Part shown: positions 25,409 through 38,537 of the stretch, piece after piece
Numbering within the stretch: position 1 is the stretch's first letter
How the letters are laid out: every line of letters begins with the position of its first letter
Source of the DNA: Calvatia gigantea
Taxonomy: Eukaryota > Basidiomycota > Agaricomycetes > Agaricales > Lycoperdaceae
Direction of reading: 5' to 3'
NCBI GenBank assembly: GCA_025093985.1
Contig: JACAAK010000005.1
Coordinates: 2,604,001 to 2,668,000, forward strand
DNA: 64,000 bases
Notes under the pieces: model-generated
What the model was told of the DNA's origin: nothing
Seen by the model: the letters and a program-made list of their open reading frames with translations, nothing else
Databases searched by the model: none
Program-made: the position numbers and the translations under genes

Positions 25409-28400
25409 ATCCCTGACAATTCCGTCTCACCACCAAATTCTGTAAGTTAAAACCACATCACTGGACCTTGTCCCTGATCGCCTTATTTCAGACATTCACA
25501 ACTCCTGGGAAATGGTCGCATCCTCCTGCTCATCGATCAGTGTAAGGAGTTTGCACTATATTTGGATAGCCTCTTCAACATTGGGGGTGCTCTTCAACTT
25601 AGTCGACCAAAGAGGCTGTGGTATAAGGATGAGGTTGGCGGCGAGATCCTGTTGACTCTCGATGAGACTAAGCGCCTTTTGGTGTTGTGTGCGCCCCAAA
25701 AGGTAAGGTTCCCCCTTGTTCCTTTCGCGCCTCTAGCCTCATCACGCTGCAACAGCACATACTGCATGTCTTCGCGTTCGATGAGCATCTTGGATCCCTC
25801 CGAAGCCGGGCAAGGCCGTTTGAGCTTGCCAATTGTTATGATGCCAACGAAACCATCACATGCATTTGCTTCGTGACGGGAACGGACGAAGATTCTACTC
25901 GTGGACTCCAGCGCTCAAGCTCGTATATATTCTCTATCCAAGCGACAGTTTCGGTATGTCGGACGGCCCTGCTTAAAGGATAGATTGTTTTGACGCTCAT
26001 CACGACTTTATCAGAACAGCGGCAGTAGCATTGCCCGAAATACCAATTTCCGTCATGTCCTCTCCGGATGGCACTTGCGCCTTGGTTGTGTTCCAGGTAG
26101 CTGATCGGAGGATTCTCACCGCCTATCGTTGGGATACATTCGATGCATCTGAGAGAATTTCTATCGTACTGCCTGAAAATCACGGAAGTCTTTCCGTAAC
26201 CTCCTTCGTCAATCGGCAAAGCGTACACCTGATGATGTTGGAGGAGGAGAAGTGTTACTGTCAATCTTTGGTGTTGGCGCTATCGGAGTTCCCGTTCAAG
26301 GGGAAGGGCATAAATGACCTTGGAGGGCACGGGAAAGCGGGGGAATTGCGTGAACAATTGTTTGCTTGATTGCTTTGGTGACATTTGGACTCAGTTCCCG
26401 GTGGTGGCTGCTGTGTCTCGTGAGACGACTATATCGGCCGCCACGAGACGACCGAAGGCAATGATTTTCGTTTCGAATCAGGTCCATGGCAAGTATGCCT
26501 CGTATTTTTCGGACATGATAAAAAATTTCGAGGTTCAAATGAAGAAACCAACGGATGGGCAGCTGCGGGCAATATCCATCAACACTACAACGTATCCTGA
26601 CGTGATTCAAGATCCCTCACGTACATTTGCCGGCGGCATTTCCCAGTTTTCTGCAGGCCAGTGGTTTGCAAATCTCCTTTGTCTCCTTCCCATCCAAATC
26701 GCATTTGCTCGCGATAACTGTTTTATACCACTGGAAGATGGCGTTTCATCAGCGGAGTTTGAGAAGTCGCTCCTTGGGGTTGAAGTAGGGCGGATCGTTG
26801 ACAACCTCTCACTTGGGTGGTATGAATCCATATTGCGATCTTACATGGCGGACAAGGTAAGGCATGACGCCTGCTCTATTGCAACTAATATCTCGATACT
26901 GATTTTCTTAAAGCCTGTCAGAGTGGTCTCGTCAATGGGTACGTCTTATGACTTTAAGGCGAAGACTATGCTCAAAAACCTGAAGGCGAACGATCCGTTG
27001 GCAAAAGTTTCGCTCTCAACCACCTGATGAATGCCTCATTTGTGGGAAAGACAGGTGCGTTTGCCCTACTTTACTAACCCTTCACTCTTGACACTACCAT
27101 CGTAGAGGGAGTATGGATGTCCATCACTCCAACCGACGACGCCTTACTGGTGGCTCTGGACTTTGAGGGTAGGCTATTCTTTTACTCTCCACAGCCTCCA
27201 TTGTCTCATACCCTTCGTTCAGGTGTTCGTAGTACTAGGTGTCCTTCACAAGAGGATGCTTTTTTTGTTTTGCTCAGCACTGCGGTCTCAAACCTCGTAT
27301 GGGTTTCCAGTAGTTGGATCAAATAAGCTATGATCGACTATCCTATTAGGTCCTCTTCGGAACTAATTTCGGCCTCTCCCGTGACATTGACGGTCTTTTC
27401 CGGCCGTTCCAAGCAGCTTCTCTCATCCTCGATCCGGCCGCCAACCCTTCTCTATTCCAGTCAACTCTCGTCGTTATTATCAAGGTATTTTTACTATACG
27501 TTTTCCTCAATTCGCCGTTGAATGCCATTCCAGGACGTTGTTGAATCTGAGAAGGCAAAGATAGGACGAGAGTACGTGGCTTACGTTACTACTTAATGCC
27601 CTCGCGCTAAAACGCCTCGTTTCGCAGGTTCTCACTCAAGGTCCAGGTTAGGGGACTGTCTCTGTATATCAATTGATTCTCACTACCGTCCCCCGCAGGA
27701 AAAACTCGGGGAAGAACAAGGCGCAAACTTCATCTCTCAACTTCATGCCGGGCGTCTTGACATCATACCGTGGCCCGTTATTGGATCTCGTCAATTCTAC
27801 GTGCTATTCTCGACGCTCAAGCACCGCCTTAGTTTAGCAAAAATAACCCATCTCTCAGCAGGTCAATTCCTATACACCCTGAAGTTATTGATGGTTAAAC
27901 TAAAGGTGAAACAAACAAAGTTGTCCCCTTATAATTCATCACACATTGATATGAAAGACGATAGGCTAATGAAATGATTGGAATTCCATATCCCGTGAGC
28001 CTTCTTTCGTGGTTCCTCGCTAGTTGGTTGAGTTCCAAACTATTCCTTAGAGTCAATCGCTTCGCACCGTGCCCAGACCATGTTGGCTATCCTTCCAGTC
28101 GCCCTCCAGTATGGCCTTGCTAACGTTGGTTCAGAAAATGAGTCGCTTAAGGTAAGTGGCCGAGCTTTGTATAGGATGATTTACGTTCATACGGAACCCC
28201 CCATAGAATTTTGACAATGACAGTGTCATTGAGTGTCCAGACACGCTATCTAGGTTGTTCCTATCGTCTCAATCACTGGGAGTACATGGTCGCGAGGAGA
28301 CGTTGGCTGATCTCAAGCACGCCTGGGGAAAGTACGATGCGAGACACGAAATGGACGAAGTAACTTGGGTGAACGAGCTTGGGACCCATCTCAACGACGT

Positions 28401-31063
28401 TGTCAGGCTCAGGGTTTTTCACGTTGGATCATGGATCTCCGCCAACTTGCAACATTCCGAGACGAACAGCATACACGTCGACCTGTTGCGACGGGAGATG
28501 GAAAATGGCGCTGCGGATCTTCTGACCAACGTCGATCTTTGCAAAATGACCTGTTCAAATTGCCGTCTCGTGACGAACACCACGATCAACATGTTTGTGA
28601 TAGCCAAATGTGCTCTATCCTTTGCAAGTTGTGCATGCGACTCTGCGACTCTGGCCATCTCCATGGCTTAGATAGCTCGTCAGTTCATCTTTGCGGGTAA
28701 GACTATCGAAACCGATTAATCTGGTCCAATGCTGATGGGTATGTAGGGAGTCCCACCGTTGTCAGGAGCTTTGCGGTGCTGGTATATGTGAGATTGATAC
28801 CGCACCACAATCTGTAACATTCAGAGGTCGCCACGAGACATTCCAATATACGAAAGTGAGAGCATACCCAGAACATCCCCATCGACAAGCTGATATCACC
28901 ATTGCCGTCTAGTACAATCAAGGTCTGCCTATTCCCATGGGTTGACTTCTCAGCTGTACCTATAATCATGTGTAGTGCCCAAACGCCTGCCATGTATCAA
29001 GTCGATCCCGGCCGGGAAGTGCGAGCATGAAGGCCAGCACACCCACAGCCCGGACCCATCACCCTTTCACTTTTGCGAAACAAGGTATTGTTACAGAAAA
29101 CATAGATATTCTTATTTTTTCGCTCAACGCTTAACCGCAATAGATGTGGAAACTGTGGATATCTCTGCACTCTACCCCGAGGTCAGTGATGGACAGCATC
29201 ACTGAATTCAGCTTGCAAATGACCAATGTCGCCAGGTCACCCTCAACAAGAGCACGAAACGAGTCATGGTTCCATGTCCCAAACCAGATGGGCTGTGGAT
29301 GGTCCCGACAACACAGCGATTGAGCTGAACGGCCATCGCTTTGGTGCTAATGACGAAGGTGCCCCAATGCTCTGCAACCTTGTTTGCCAAGGCATGGGTC
29401 GTCATGCCCACCTTGATTATTGTCGAACTGATCCAGGGCAAACTTGTACTGGATCTGACCATAAGCATATCAGCACTCACCTTGCGCCACACCCAGATTG
29501 CCCCAAGGATTGGATATCACATAAGTTGTATTGGAGACGTTTAGGCATGTAGTTTATTACCCTCGTCAGGTTTTCGATGTTCACCTATTTTTGCTTTTTT
29601 TTTTAGGTTTCGGAGGCAAGTATCTCCCGAGCCGGACCTCCGACGGCGGCTGACACGGTTTCATAAGACCCTTATTCACTCGAAGACCGGGCGAATTTTG
29701 CTAAATGGTAAGTGTCAACATTCCATTGACCGCTCTGAAGTTGACGAGTCTTCAGTGACGCAATGTGCCCAGGTGAAGACATATCTATGATCCGAACCCA
29801 TGCTCACACCTCAATGTCATATCGCAGGCCCGGAACATGCAACCAGCCAAAGTCAGGCTGCGCAACCGTCGTATTGCGTGCTGGCAATCTTCCATCCTCC
29901 TTACGCCACCAACCAGTTAACTGGTTTAGGGTAGGTTGGAACAATTGTTTTGTCCCCATTTCTGAGGTGATTCCCAGCTACTTATCGAACGACGGGCATC
30001 TATTCTCATGCGAGAACCGGCCACAATGCAACAGGCCTTCCATGTGTGAGTACAACCTGCTTTCCCAAGTTCGCTCCTTCACTGACACGAACGCGTATCA
30101 GGATCTTCGTGGTCGGCAGGTAGGAAACTTTGCAGCCTCCCAGGGGTGTCACGTACAAATGACATCTCCAAAGGTCTAGATCAATGTGCCAGGGCACGCC
30201 TGTGCCACTCCATTCAACTCCCGCGACTTCAATGATCTTACAGGGTCACAACAACAGGCTTGGTGCGGTTTACCTTTCGCTATATGGGCTCTGGCAATCC
30301 AGGCAGGCCGCATTGGCGGAATTAGGAACAAGAGCACTAGGGCAGGCCGCTGCGCCTGCACGACGAGACGCTTATAGTGTTATATTGTTCAATCATTCCA
30401 TCACGCGATGTTTTGAGAATGATTTTCAGCATACCCCGGAGGATCTGTTGCGGACACTATTGCAGTATGAGGCTGATGGAGGCACCAACTGTGAAGGTGC
30501 CATTAGGGAAACTGAGTCTGTCATGCGAGATCACTGGAGCAGTGAGCGGTAGGCACCATCAAAGCCGTTGGGGCTTCGGAGCGGGATCGGGTTAATCGAT
30601 TTCTGATACAGGGCACCAGTTGTTATTTTCATTTGTGATGGAGAATGTAACGTTCAAGACTCAACGATTCACGGGCTTTGTTCCACCGCTAATTCGCTTG
30701 GGTGAGTTCGCGTTGCCTTGCCCATATCCCATCGACTCACTTACCGGATCTGAATCTGCAGGAGACAGCTATCCTTCTATGCTGTTTCGTTCGGCCCACC
30801 CAACGAAAGTCTTCGACAGATGGCACAGATCGCTAGGGAGGTCGAAGCAACTGCTTCAAGTAATCCCTCCCTTCCCGCGAGAGCACATATTGAGTCTTCG
30901 TATGCTGAAGCCCTTGATTCTGTATGTCCCCTCCTACTTGATGAGTGAGACTGTCTGCTCACCTTTATAGGTTCGACTGGGGGAAACTTTCTTGGGAGTG
31001 GCTGACTCCCTCACGCAGACCCGTGGTGGTCTCTTCTCTTTGAGTCGTGCGTCTCCGGTTTGA
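22782..31063 (+). CDS. VLIG/GB1-like giant GTPase with Cys/His-rich and VWA regions, possibly damaged
   Basis: A multi-exon gene for a protein near 2,000 aa, of a family expanded in mushrooms. It starts MVSYSPPYVS. N-terminal part: DPEWDKDIAHRIPRLYRVFD and VIVAQDGLKRL. A long helical middle part follows (22.8-26.9 kb). GTPase domain: SMGERSVGKSFALNHL (P-loop, 26,93x-27,02x), TEGVWMS (switch I), ALDFEG (G3, like the DxEG of GBPs), VVIIKDVV (G4-like). Then Cys/His clusters (HVCDSQMCSILCKLC, CGNCGYLC, HPQQEHETSHGSM) and a C-terminal VWA-like region (LGAVYLSLYGLWQSRQAALAE, RRDAYSVILFNHS, DGGTN, VVIFICDGECN, LSFYAVSFGP), ending LSRASPV. Possible lesions: the VWA MIDAS site (30102-30140) and a shortened Cys-rich block with a frame change near 28570. 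Resemblance to interferon-induced VLIG suggests, without proof, a defence or membrane role. Confidence 0.78.
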
Positions 31064-31769
31064 TATGGGCTTCCAGTCTTCCTCTACGCTTCATTTCGGT
31101 TGAAATTACGGACTATTTCATGTTCATGTTCATGTACTTATATTCCGTCTGCCATTCCACGTCGTTCCTTTTATCGTGTGCTCGCAACCGATGCCTCGTT
31201 ACGACTAATCTTCCTCTGTCAGTGTTACTTTGTTCTGGTGAAATGTACCCCAAATATGAATTTGATCCACCTTTCACTTCTTGAACCCCTGAGCTAAATG
31301 TTGGGCGCGCGTACGCATTCACATCTATAACAACGGACAAATATGGGGATTATCATATCTAAAGCCGCTGACATCCAGACGACAATACGTGATTTCCAGC
31401 AGATCTGCGGGTTGTCCTACCGTTTCAATATGCCTCGTCTAGTTCGCTCTATCAACGAATCCGTTCCATGTCGGGGGGTTATTAAAAAGGACACCTATAC
31501 TCTTCGTGTGATTGAGGGACTATATCCGCCTCGACTTCGGGTGTGGTGTTTGGATGCTTCTGGATTAAGGACGCGAGTAGAGTGCTTCGGGTCTCGCCTA
31601 CTCAACTCCATTTTGAGTGCAAGAACTGTGGGCGTGAATAGTCCATGGGAGTAAAGTTACTACAAGAGGGCAAGATGTAAAGGACGGGTGTTATGTACTG
31701 TGGCATAGCTTACAACAAGGATCGAGTACTAGATGTGTTATGGGTATACCGGGGTGGTTGGATCAGTGC
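31064..31769. other. Intergenic, no gene recognised
   Basis: Contains a 103-codon plus ORF at 31343-31654 (start MGIIISKAADIQ) with no family I recognise. It also contains a short TTCATG repeat near 31118-31131. Convergent with the hydrolase gene. Confidence 0.4.
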
Positions 31770-32804
31770 CTTATAGGTGTTTCTTGAACCAAGATACGGT
31801 TTGTTCCAGGGACTTTTCAAAAGCTTCTTTGATCTCAGGATCTTGCGTGTCCGGGCGAGCTGCGAATCCGTGGACGGTGCCTTCAAAGAAGAGTAAGTAT
31901 TGGAAGGTGGCGTGGCCGGTACTCTGGAGAAGTACTACGGACCTTTGTAGTCTTGGAACTCGTAGGCGATGCCATTTTTCTCGTCCTTCGTGCGTTCTTT
32001 GAGAATCTGTTCGGCCTTCTTTCGTTTGGTAGGGGTGAAGGTAAAGTCATCTAGAGACATCAGTATTATTAGGTGATAGAGTATGAGTAGGACTAATATC
32101 CTGACCTTCCGCGCAGACCCACGCTGTGGGAATGGCGAGGCGATTTACGAGTTTCATGGAGAAGTTACCTGGATGGCAAACAACGGCAGCGTCGACGATA
32201 TCAGTGACCACCAACCGGACAGTGGCAGCTCCGCCAAAACAATAGCCGACAACACCAATGTTGTCATACTTCTTCTCAGCCTTGATTTTATTGATGAACT
32301 ACAGGAATAGAATGAGTACAACATATTCTTTTTGATGTTACGGGGCTTGGACGAACCGCCTTGATTCGTTTGTCTGCAATGGACGAACGGTTGGCAATGA
32401 AGTTGGGTAAGCTCGGAAGCATCGCGAAAACCAATCTGGTCCAGCCTATTATGCCAATCTTCACCCCGGCTTTCTCGGGCATCTTCAGTTGACCTTGTCG
32501 GACCAAGGGTTTTCCTAGGATGCAACTTCCATCAACCGCCAGGCATAACGACAGTAGCCGAGTCAAGAGGCCCACCTTTGAAGATGTCTGGTACCCATAC
32601 GTCGCATTTTAGTTGCTCGGAGAAGTAATCAGCCATTATCTTGGGGTTGTCTATGCCAAGTCCAAATGCATCGGTTATCATAACAACTGCGCGTTTCGAT
32701 TCCGAGCCCCCTGGCGCAGCCGCGAGGTATGAACCGTCCTCTTTGGTGGCTCCCTGAGGAGTACCTGCTAACTTGCCACCGGTTATGTAGTCCGGACACG
32801 ACAT
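31770..32804 (-). CDS. Dienelactone hydrolase family protein (AIM2-like)
   Basis: An alpha/beta-hydrolase of the DLH family, cytosolic, hydrolysing lactone or ester bonds; the real substrate is unknown. Start MSCPDYITGGKLAG at 32804. Blocks in order: VVMITDAFGLGIDNPKIMAD, KCDVWVPDIFKG, LKMPEKAGVKIG, NIGVVGYCFGGAAT (nucleophile Cys in GYCFGG, minus strand near 32245), VVCHPG, AWVCAE followed by DDFTFTP (acid), and TVHGFAARPDTQDPEI (His), ending FKKHL. At least four introns of about 60 nt. The last intron (31881-31942) ends with AAG rather than CAG/TAG. All three triad residues are present, so the enzyme should be functional. Confidence 0.9.
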
Positions 32805-32860
32805 TGGAGAAGTGAAGAGTTAGCGTAGGTGTAAGGCCGGGGGGGCTCAAAGAATAGAAC

Positions 32861-32887
32861 CTTGAAGCTTGAAGCTTGAAGCTTTGA
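32861..32887. repeat. Short tandem repeat CTTGAAG-type, about 3.5 units
   Basis: AAGCTTGAAGCTTGAAG-type 7-mer repeats lie just upstream of the DLH start. Probably a simple slippage product; a heat-shock-element-like GAA/TTC spacing is possible but not supported further. Confidence 0.6.
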
Positions 32888-33335
32888 AGAGGTGTTGAGG
32901 GCGGGAAAGCACGTTTGGTTGGTGTTTATTCGGCTGCCGGTCGGTCTGGTGTGATTGGCATCTCGCAGGTTGAGTTCCCAGGGTCTAGAAGCGACCCTGA
33001 ACGCGGAAATAAAAATGAAAGTCAAAACGATCATAGAGCTTTCTAATTGTTCGCCGGCTACTTCAGATGTAAATGTTTAAGGATGAAGTAGCTCAAGTTG
33101 ACTCCAAGAGGTTTGTTTAGTTCAGTCTGACATGTCGGATTGGACGTGAAGTTTCTTGGGTGTTGTCGGGGGTCCTGGAAGGAAGCGAAGCGGGCCGGTG
33201 CTGTTCCGGCATGAAAGACACGCAAAATACCGTTGCATTGTGGATGGGCAACTTATGAGATTACGACCCTATTTCTTCACTTTGTAGAGGACGACATCTC
33301 CTCAGAAAACTTTCAGGTAGCTGTGCTGTGCTATC

Positions 33336-36300
33336 ATGCTATCACTGCAGGAGGATGAACCGCCTGAGGATGTCGGCGAGGTATGTTTTGACCTCTACTC
33401 CGCAAAGATATTCTAACATCTCCCGTTATAGCAAACACTTGTTGAATCTAGTTCGTCGAAAAAGAAGCGTTCCCACTTGAACGGGAAGAGTCAACCTCCA
33501 TCCGCCAAAAGGCTGAAACTGGCGGGGGGTGCTGTCGAGCCACCAAAGAAGTCGGAGAGGCGACGAACCTCTGTGGCGAAAACAAGAGGAAGTGAGGTTC
33601 ATGTCTTCGCCACTGTTATTGTGTCTCATAACAACCATTGCCGTTCTTGTCTCTTTAATAGCAGGCTTTGACAATCCCACGAAACCTACATGGTCGGCAG
33701 TCGCAGGCCCAGGCTCCCCACGAAAGAATCCCGAACAGGCACAAATCGATGTTAGGCCACGGCTATGGTCAAGTGTATGCTCAATGTTCACAACTTGCTC
33801 TTCACTGATGCTTATTCTTGTTTAGAACAGAGAAGAGCTAGGATCGACTTTCACAGAGATATCTGCTTCTAAATGCGTCAACAATGTTTCGTGGACTTCA
33901 ACCGACATGCCCATCTTGATATTAGACAATGAATTTATTTCGCTAGACAACCCGGAGATTGGCGATAGGCTTTGCATGGATGTCACCTTGTACGTCTTAT
34001 TTAACCCCATCTATCTCTTACTCATTAATACCTTCAGTATTCGTCAATTCGTCTGTGCATCAGAGGATGTCCGCCCGCAACCGCCTGACATCCCACTTAA
34101 AGTTGCAAATATAAAGCAGGAGGATACCCCTCGTAGCACCAATTCCAGTTGTGCTCAGCCTACCATGCCAGCCCAGCGGGTAGATCCCGCTAATCCTCAA
34201 GAATGTCAGGAACAAATCCAAGCCGCCCAAGTATTATCTGAAGAGCAAGCATCCTCCCGGCCCCTTGGCTACTTCAGCACCTCTGGAGGGCCCATCAGCC
34301 TCCGAGGGTTCGACCCTTGCCACCACAAAAGACCCACCTCCGATACCAGTGATTGTTAAAGTATCGAACTCGAAACCAGGAAAGACTCAACCAAGGCAAA
34401 AGAGAACTACACAACCTCTTCGGAAGGAACCTCTTCCACCTCTTGCTCCAGGTTCAAAGCTACCCCAAGAGTTAGCACAAGAAAAGAAGGCCACTGGTGC
34501 TCTCTCTTCTTTGCGCTTCAAGAAAAACAAGCCAACGCCTTATGATAGCCCTCATGACTCAGGAGCGTCCCAAGTTTCCCATCAATCACTTTTTCCAACC
34601 CTATCACCAGTTTCAGACTCACCCCAATCCGCTAACGCAAGCGGGTCTCAATTGTTAGGAGCAAGTGCCTCGCAGCCTTCAAAACAAGCGCGGGCAGAGA
34701 AGTTCTGTCAGCTCCCTGCGCCATACCCACCTGGGCCTGCCGTACTACGTTCTCCTCAACCTTCAGAAACCTTACCTGAAAATTCTACATTGCACAACTC
34801 ACAACCGTCCCACCCCCCATCTCGCTGGGGTCCTCCCCCAGAAAAACCTGCGGCAAGGCAAAATACAGTAATCAGCGACCAAACCAACTTTGATCCTCTC
34901 CCCCAGTACTACCCCGATAACCGTTTTCTCCCCAAGTTGAATAACTTCCCTGACATCGTCTTTCAAAAGCTTGACGTTCCTGCATCAACTTCGTTCACTC
35001 ACTACCCGGTGAGGAAGTTCAAGATTGATTCGGAGCAACTTGGAGAAAGTGCACAAAGAGAGGGTTCACATGGTGTAACAGTTGGGACGACAATCACCGA
35101 ACCATCTGTCGCCACGCAGTGCTGTTGTTCGAGGTTCAGATATGATCCTCAATGTCCATTCTGTGGAGATATTGGAGAAGCCCGCAAATACACACCTCCC
35201 CCAGAGCGTAACCCAGTGCAACGTGGCACTCAAGTAAAGTCCGAGACGGGGCAACGAGAGCAATTTCTTGGTGTGCCTGTAGGGCTTCGCATGATGTCGA
35301 ACTGGTCGAATAATACTCGCCTCGGAAAACGAAGGCCCCGGGGTGCATTGCAGGCGCAGAGTGTTGACGAAACACCGGACATTCCGTCGCGACCGACTTA
35401 TAGGACCCCTGCTCGCCTCCCCACGACTGGACAAAGCTACCCACCCTCCCAAATATAACTGATACCTTGGATGTTGAAGCACGCTTCACAAATTCTCCTC
35501 CACTCCCATCACCAGCGCCCTGTTACAATTGGGAATACTGCTAAGTCAAGCCATTGGTGGACAGAGCGTTGTGACAATACCGCCACACGCTTTTGAATCC
35601 TCAAAGAGGACACTTCACGAAACTTGCACGGCCCGGGATTGACGGGCGAATCCCATCTACCTAACAGAACGCGTACCTCTTCTCGGGAGTTGCAGCTTCC
35701 GCTTCAAGCGCCGACTACCCTGATTACCAACGACGGTGCGAAGGAATTAACGACGAGCATCGACTCCACCTCTCTCCCTCTGCTTGATCAAGTGACTAGC
35801 TACGACTGATAACACAATCTCGTCCTCAGTTGAAGCGAAAAGGCAAGAGAAGGTGTCGAGAACCGGAAAGCTCTGACGACGAACCCCTCTCCAGTGCGAG
35901 TCGGGCGCCAACACACAGCTAAGAAGGCGAAACTTCAGCACGAACGCATCGTGAATGGGCATCACATGCCTTCAATACAAGTATGCCAATCAACGATGAC
36001 GATAGCTTGTTCATCGAAGACCAGACTCGAGGACCTGCCCATTTTAGCGCCAGGTGAACACGTACCCACGAAGAACGGGGTTAGGGTTGCGGATTCAAGT
36101 GGGCCGAGGATTGAACATCCCCCACAGGCCCCTATACCTCTTATATCTACGAAACCCATCAAGCGTCGGGGACGGCCAGCCAAGAATACAAAGCCCGCCC
36201 CCTCTGCTACCCCTCAGCTCCCTACCGATGACATTTCGAGGCCGGTCGACTCCGACGTACCCCAGCAGGCGCCTCGAGCCCAACCCGAACCTCCCTTAGG

Positions 36301-38251
36301 CTTATCTATATCGGCTTCGAAACCCAAATTCCATGCTACAAAGCCTAAGCCTAAATCGCAAAGATCACCGCTTGCTCCGATCAGTTCTATACCCAGAAAA
36401 GATAATGGTGTGCCAGTATCCATCCCGGATGAGATCCAAGCCTTAGTTGATGCGTACATAACGGGCATGCCCGTTGGTATATTTGCTGCCAAGCAACAGA
36501 TAGAAAGCTTTTGGGGTTTGAAATTTCCCCAAGGCGAGGAAATTGGGTATGCGTTCATGGGATTTTATCGCGTTTCAAGGATGTGGGAGTGTCTAATAGA
36601 AGGGGAGGTAGACGCCAGTGGAGGAGATGGTGTTGATAATGCCAGGGGTAAGCGGCCTGTTGAGGGTATCGCTCAATTGCGGGTACGATGGAGATTTAGA
36701 ATGAGGTGGGAACCTGGAGGTGAAGATTGGCAAGTTCGTGAGCGCGATAAGCTTTCTTCGCCCTGGTGGAATCCGGCATTGAAACCTCGAGGACTCTCCA
36801 TGCTGCCACAGCCCAATTTAGAGGACTCGGATGACGAATCAACAATTGCGTATCGCACAGGGAGGCGGAAGAACCCCAACTTCGCGAGAAGACATTGCTT
36901 CTTTAATCAGGCTTTCTTTAGCGTTTTGCCGTTACATCTTCTTGCGCCTGTTCTAACAGAGATACCGGATTCGGCATTCCCTCGTGGCTGGCACTGCGAA
37001 GATTGTGGGAAGCTGAACTTTAGATATCACCTCCGGCACCGACAATGTTCAAGCTCATATTGCAAGGTACGCTTTCAGATGTTTTATCAACGTGGACCGC
37101 AAAGTACTAACGATATGTGGGCGCAGGATAAACCCGAGATCGAGGGTTACGCAGTTGACATTGATAGACTTCGTGACCCCCAGGATGCCCTACCCCTGTC
37201 GTTGCCCCTCAATGAGTTGCCTGGCAATGTCCCCTGTGGAACCAAGGTCCAAGTTTGGAAGGATCGAACGAAGACGCTAGTATATAGGTTGGGAATATCA
37301 GGAGACGAGAATGCAGAATCAACAGTCGTGCGGCATATTTTTACATGCAATTTGAAAGACCTACAGATGGAAGCATCTGAGTTGTTGAACACGATGCAGA
37401 AGGATGTGCCTCTGCGAAGAGTGCCGGCAGAGACGAGTGCGAGTTACTTTCTTTGTGATTGGCGAAAGGTTCCTGACGCCCCTCTGTTAAACAGACCCAT
37501 ATTTCGTGTATCATGCAGGCGACAGTGATGGAGAGGGTGGAAAGTTTGTGCCATGGAGGAGCGTGCCCAAGTGTCTCCAACGTGCACAGGAGTTGATGAA
37601 CGACCGAGGAAGGAAATACGGTAGGAGGAGTGCGGCAGAACTGAATATCCGTCAATTGGTGATTTGGGCATGGGTGATTGCGGGCAATAAACGGGTAAGT
37701 TCTTCGTCATAATGAAGGCAAAATTTAAGCTACATCGATATCTCCGTGAATAGGGCTCAGATCTGCTGCGCGCTAAACAGCGATGTATTGCTATCATGTG
37801 CCTTGGCTGCGAGGTAATTATGAGCATCAGTCCAAAGTCAGTAATGGCGTCGAATGGCGATCAGGCCCGTATACCCGATCTCGATAAATTGACTCCGATG
37901 GAGGGTTTCGATCCGCAGGACGTTAAATTGGAAATAGCACCGTTAGTTGAATCCGGGATAGGCGTCAAAGCAGAGACGGAGACAACACCAATGGACACGG
38001 ACGACCAGGTTCGCTCAGCCTCGGCCGTTTCGACAAAGGTTGGAGCGGAGGCTAAGAGAGTAGAGAGGACGGTGCTATCTGTCAGTCTTGTTCATGGGGA
38101 TTTGTTGCTCTTGGAAGGGGAAGATTTCGAGGTGCGTTATAATTGGTTCTCGTGGGCGCTGACCGAGGTTTCTGACCATGGGACGCTCCGCGAGTAGTAT
38201 GCAATCAAACGGACAGGGACAAGCATCCGTAAGTCGCCTCAGCCTGCTTAA
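33336..38251 (+). CDS. Large hypothetical nuclear protein with AT-hook and zinc ribbon
   Basis: Start MLSLQEDEPPEDVGE at 33336, first intron after GVGE-like codons, then basic KKKRSH and AKRLKLAGG (likely nuclear signals). A long Pro/Ser-rich region follows (34265-35458), then an AT-hook KRRGRPAKN (about 36161-36187), a conserved block IPDEIQALVDAYITGMPVGI, and a zinc ribbon with CEDCGKLNF and CSSSYCK (about 36995-37065). The conserved C-terminal domain includes FDLPLS-like DALPLSLPLNELP, IRQLVIWAWVIAGNKR, MCLGCEVIMSISPKS and VHGDLLLLEGEDFEYAIKRTGTSI. I know this architecture as an unnamed basidiomycete family. The VHGDLLLLEGEDFE end resembles the second-His strand of AlkB-like oxygenases, but no complete HxD...H set was seen. 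A 43-nt intron at 34180-34222 with an AAG acceptor is needed to keep the frame. Confidence 0.7.
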
Positions 38252-38537
38252 TTTATCCCCGCTCACGCTAACCCCCCCCCCATAGTATTGTTTGGGTCGT
38301 GAACATGTAAAACGTCATGAAAAGCGCTCTTGGCGACGTTGGGTACGTTTTGGGGGACTTGTGCAGTGATGGGGGGAAGAGGGGACGGGAGGGGGCACCA
38401 GGAGCCTGATGGAGAGCCAGAAGCATTGTCTAGTGTAAATTGTTGTAGATCTAAGCAGGCCTGAAGAACAGCCTTTTGGAGAAATAGAGTAGAATTGACC
38501 CGAAGTGAGCGTTCGGCACTTGTCAACCTACAACATC
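38252..38537. other. Intergenic with C10 tract
   Basis: Contains a run of ten C (38272-38281). A minus ORF (38263-38526) crosses it but has no domain or splice support. Confidence 0.6.

Noticed and set aside
34230..34300. Frameshift in the AT-hook gene
   Set aside because: A 43-nt intron (34180-34222) with an AAG acceptor joins the two frames, so a lesion is not required.
35066..35489. Two minus ORFs over 110 codons
   Set aside because: Antisense to the Pro-rich exon of the AT-hook protein; codon bias of the sense gene keeps them open.
38263..38526. Minus ORF of 87 codons
   Set aside because: Crosses a C10 tract between two convergent/tandem genes and has low-complexity Pro/Ser content only.
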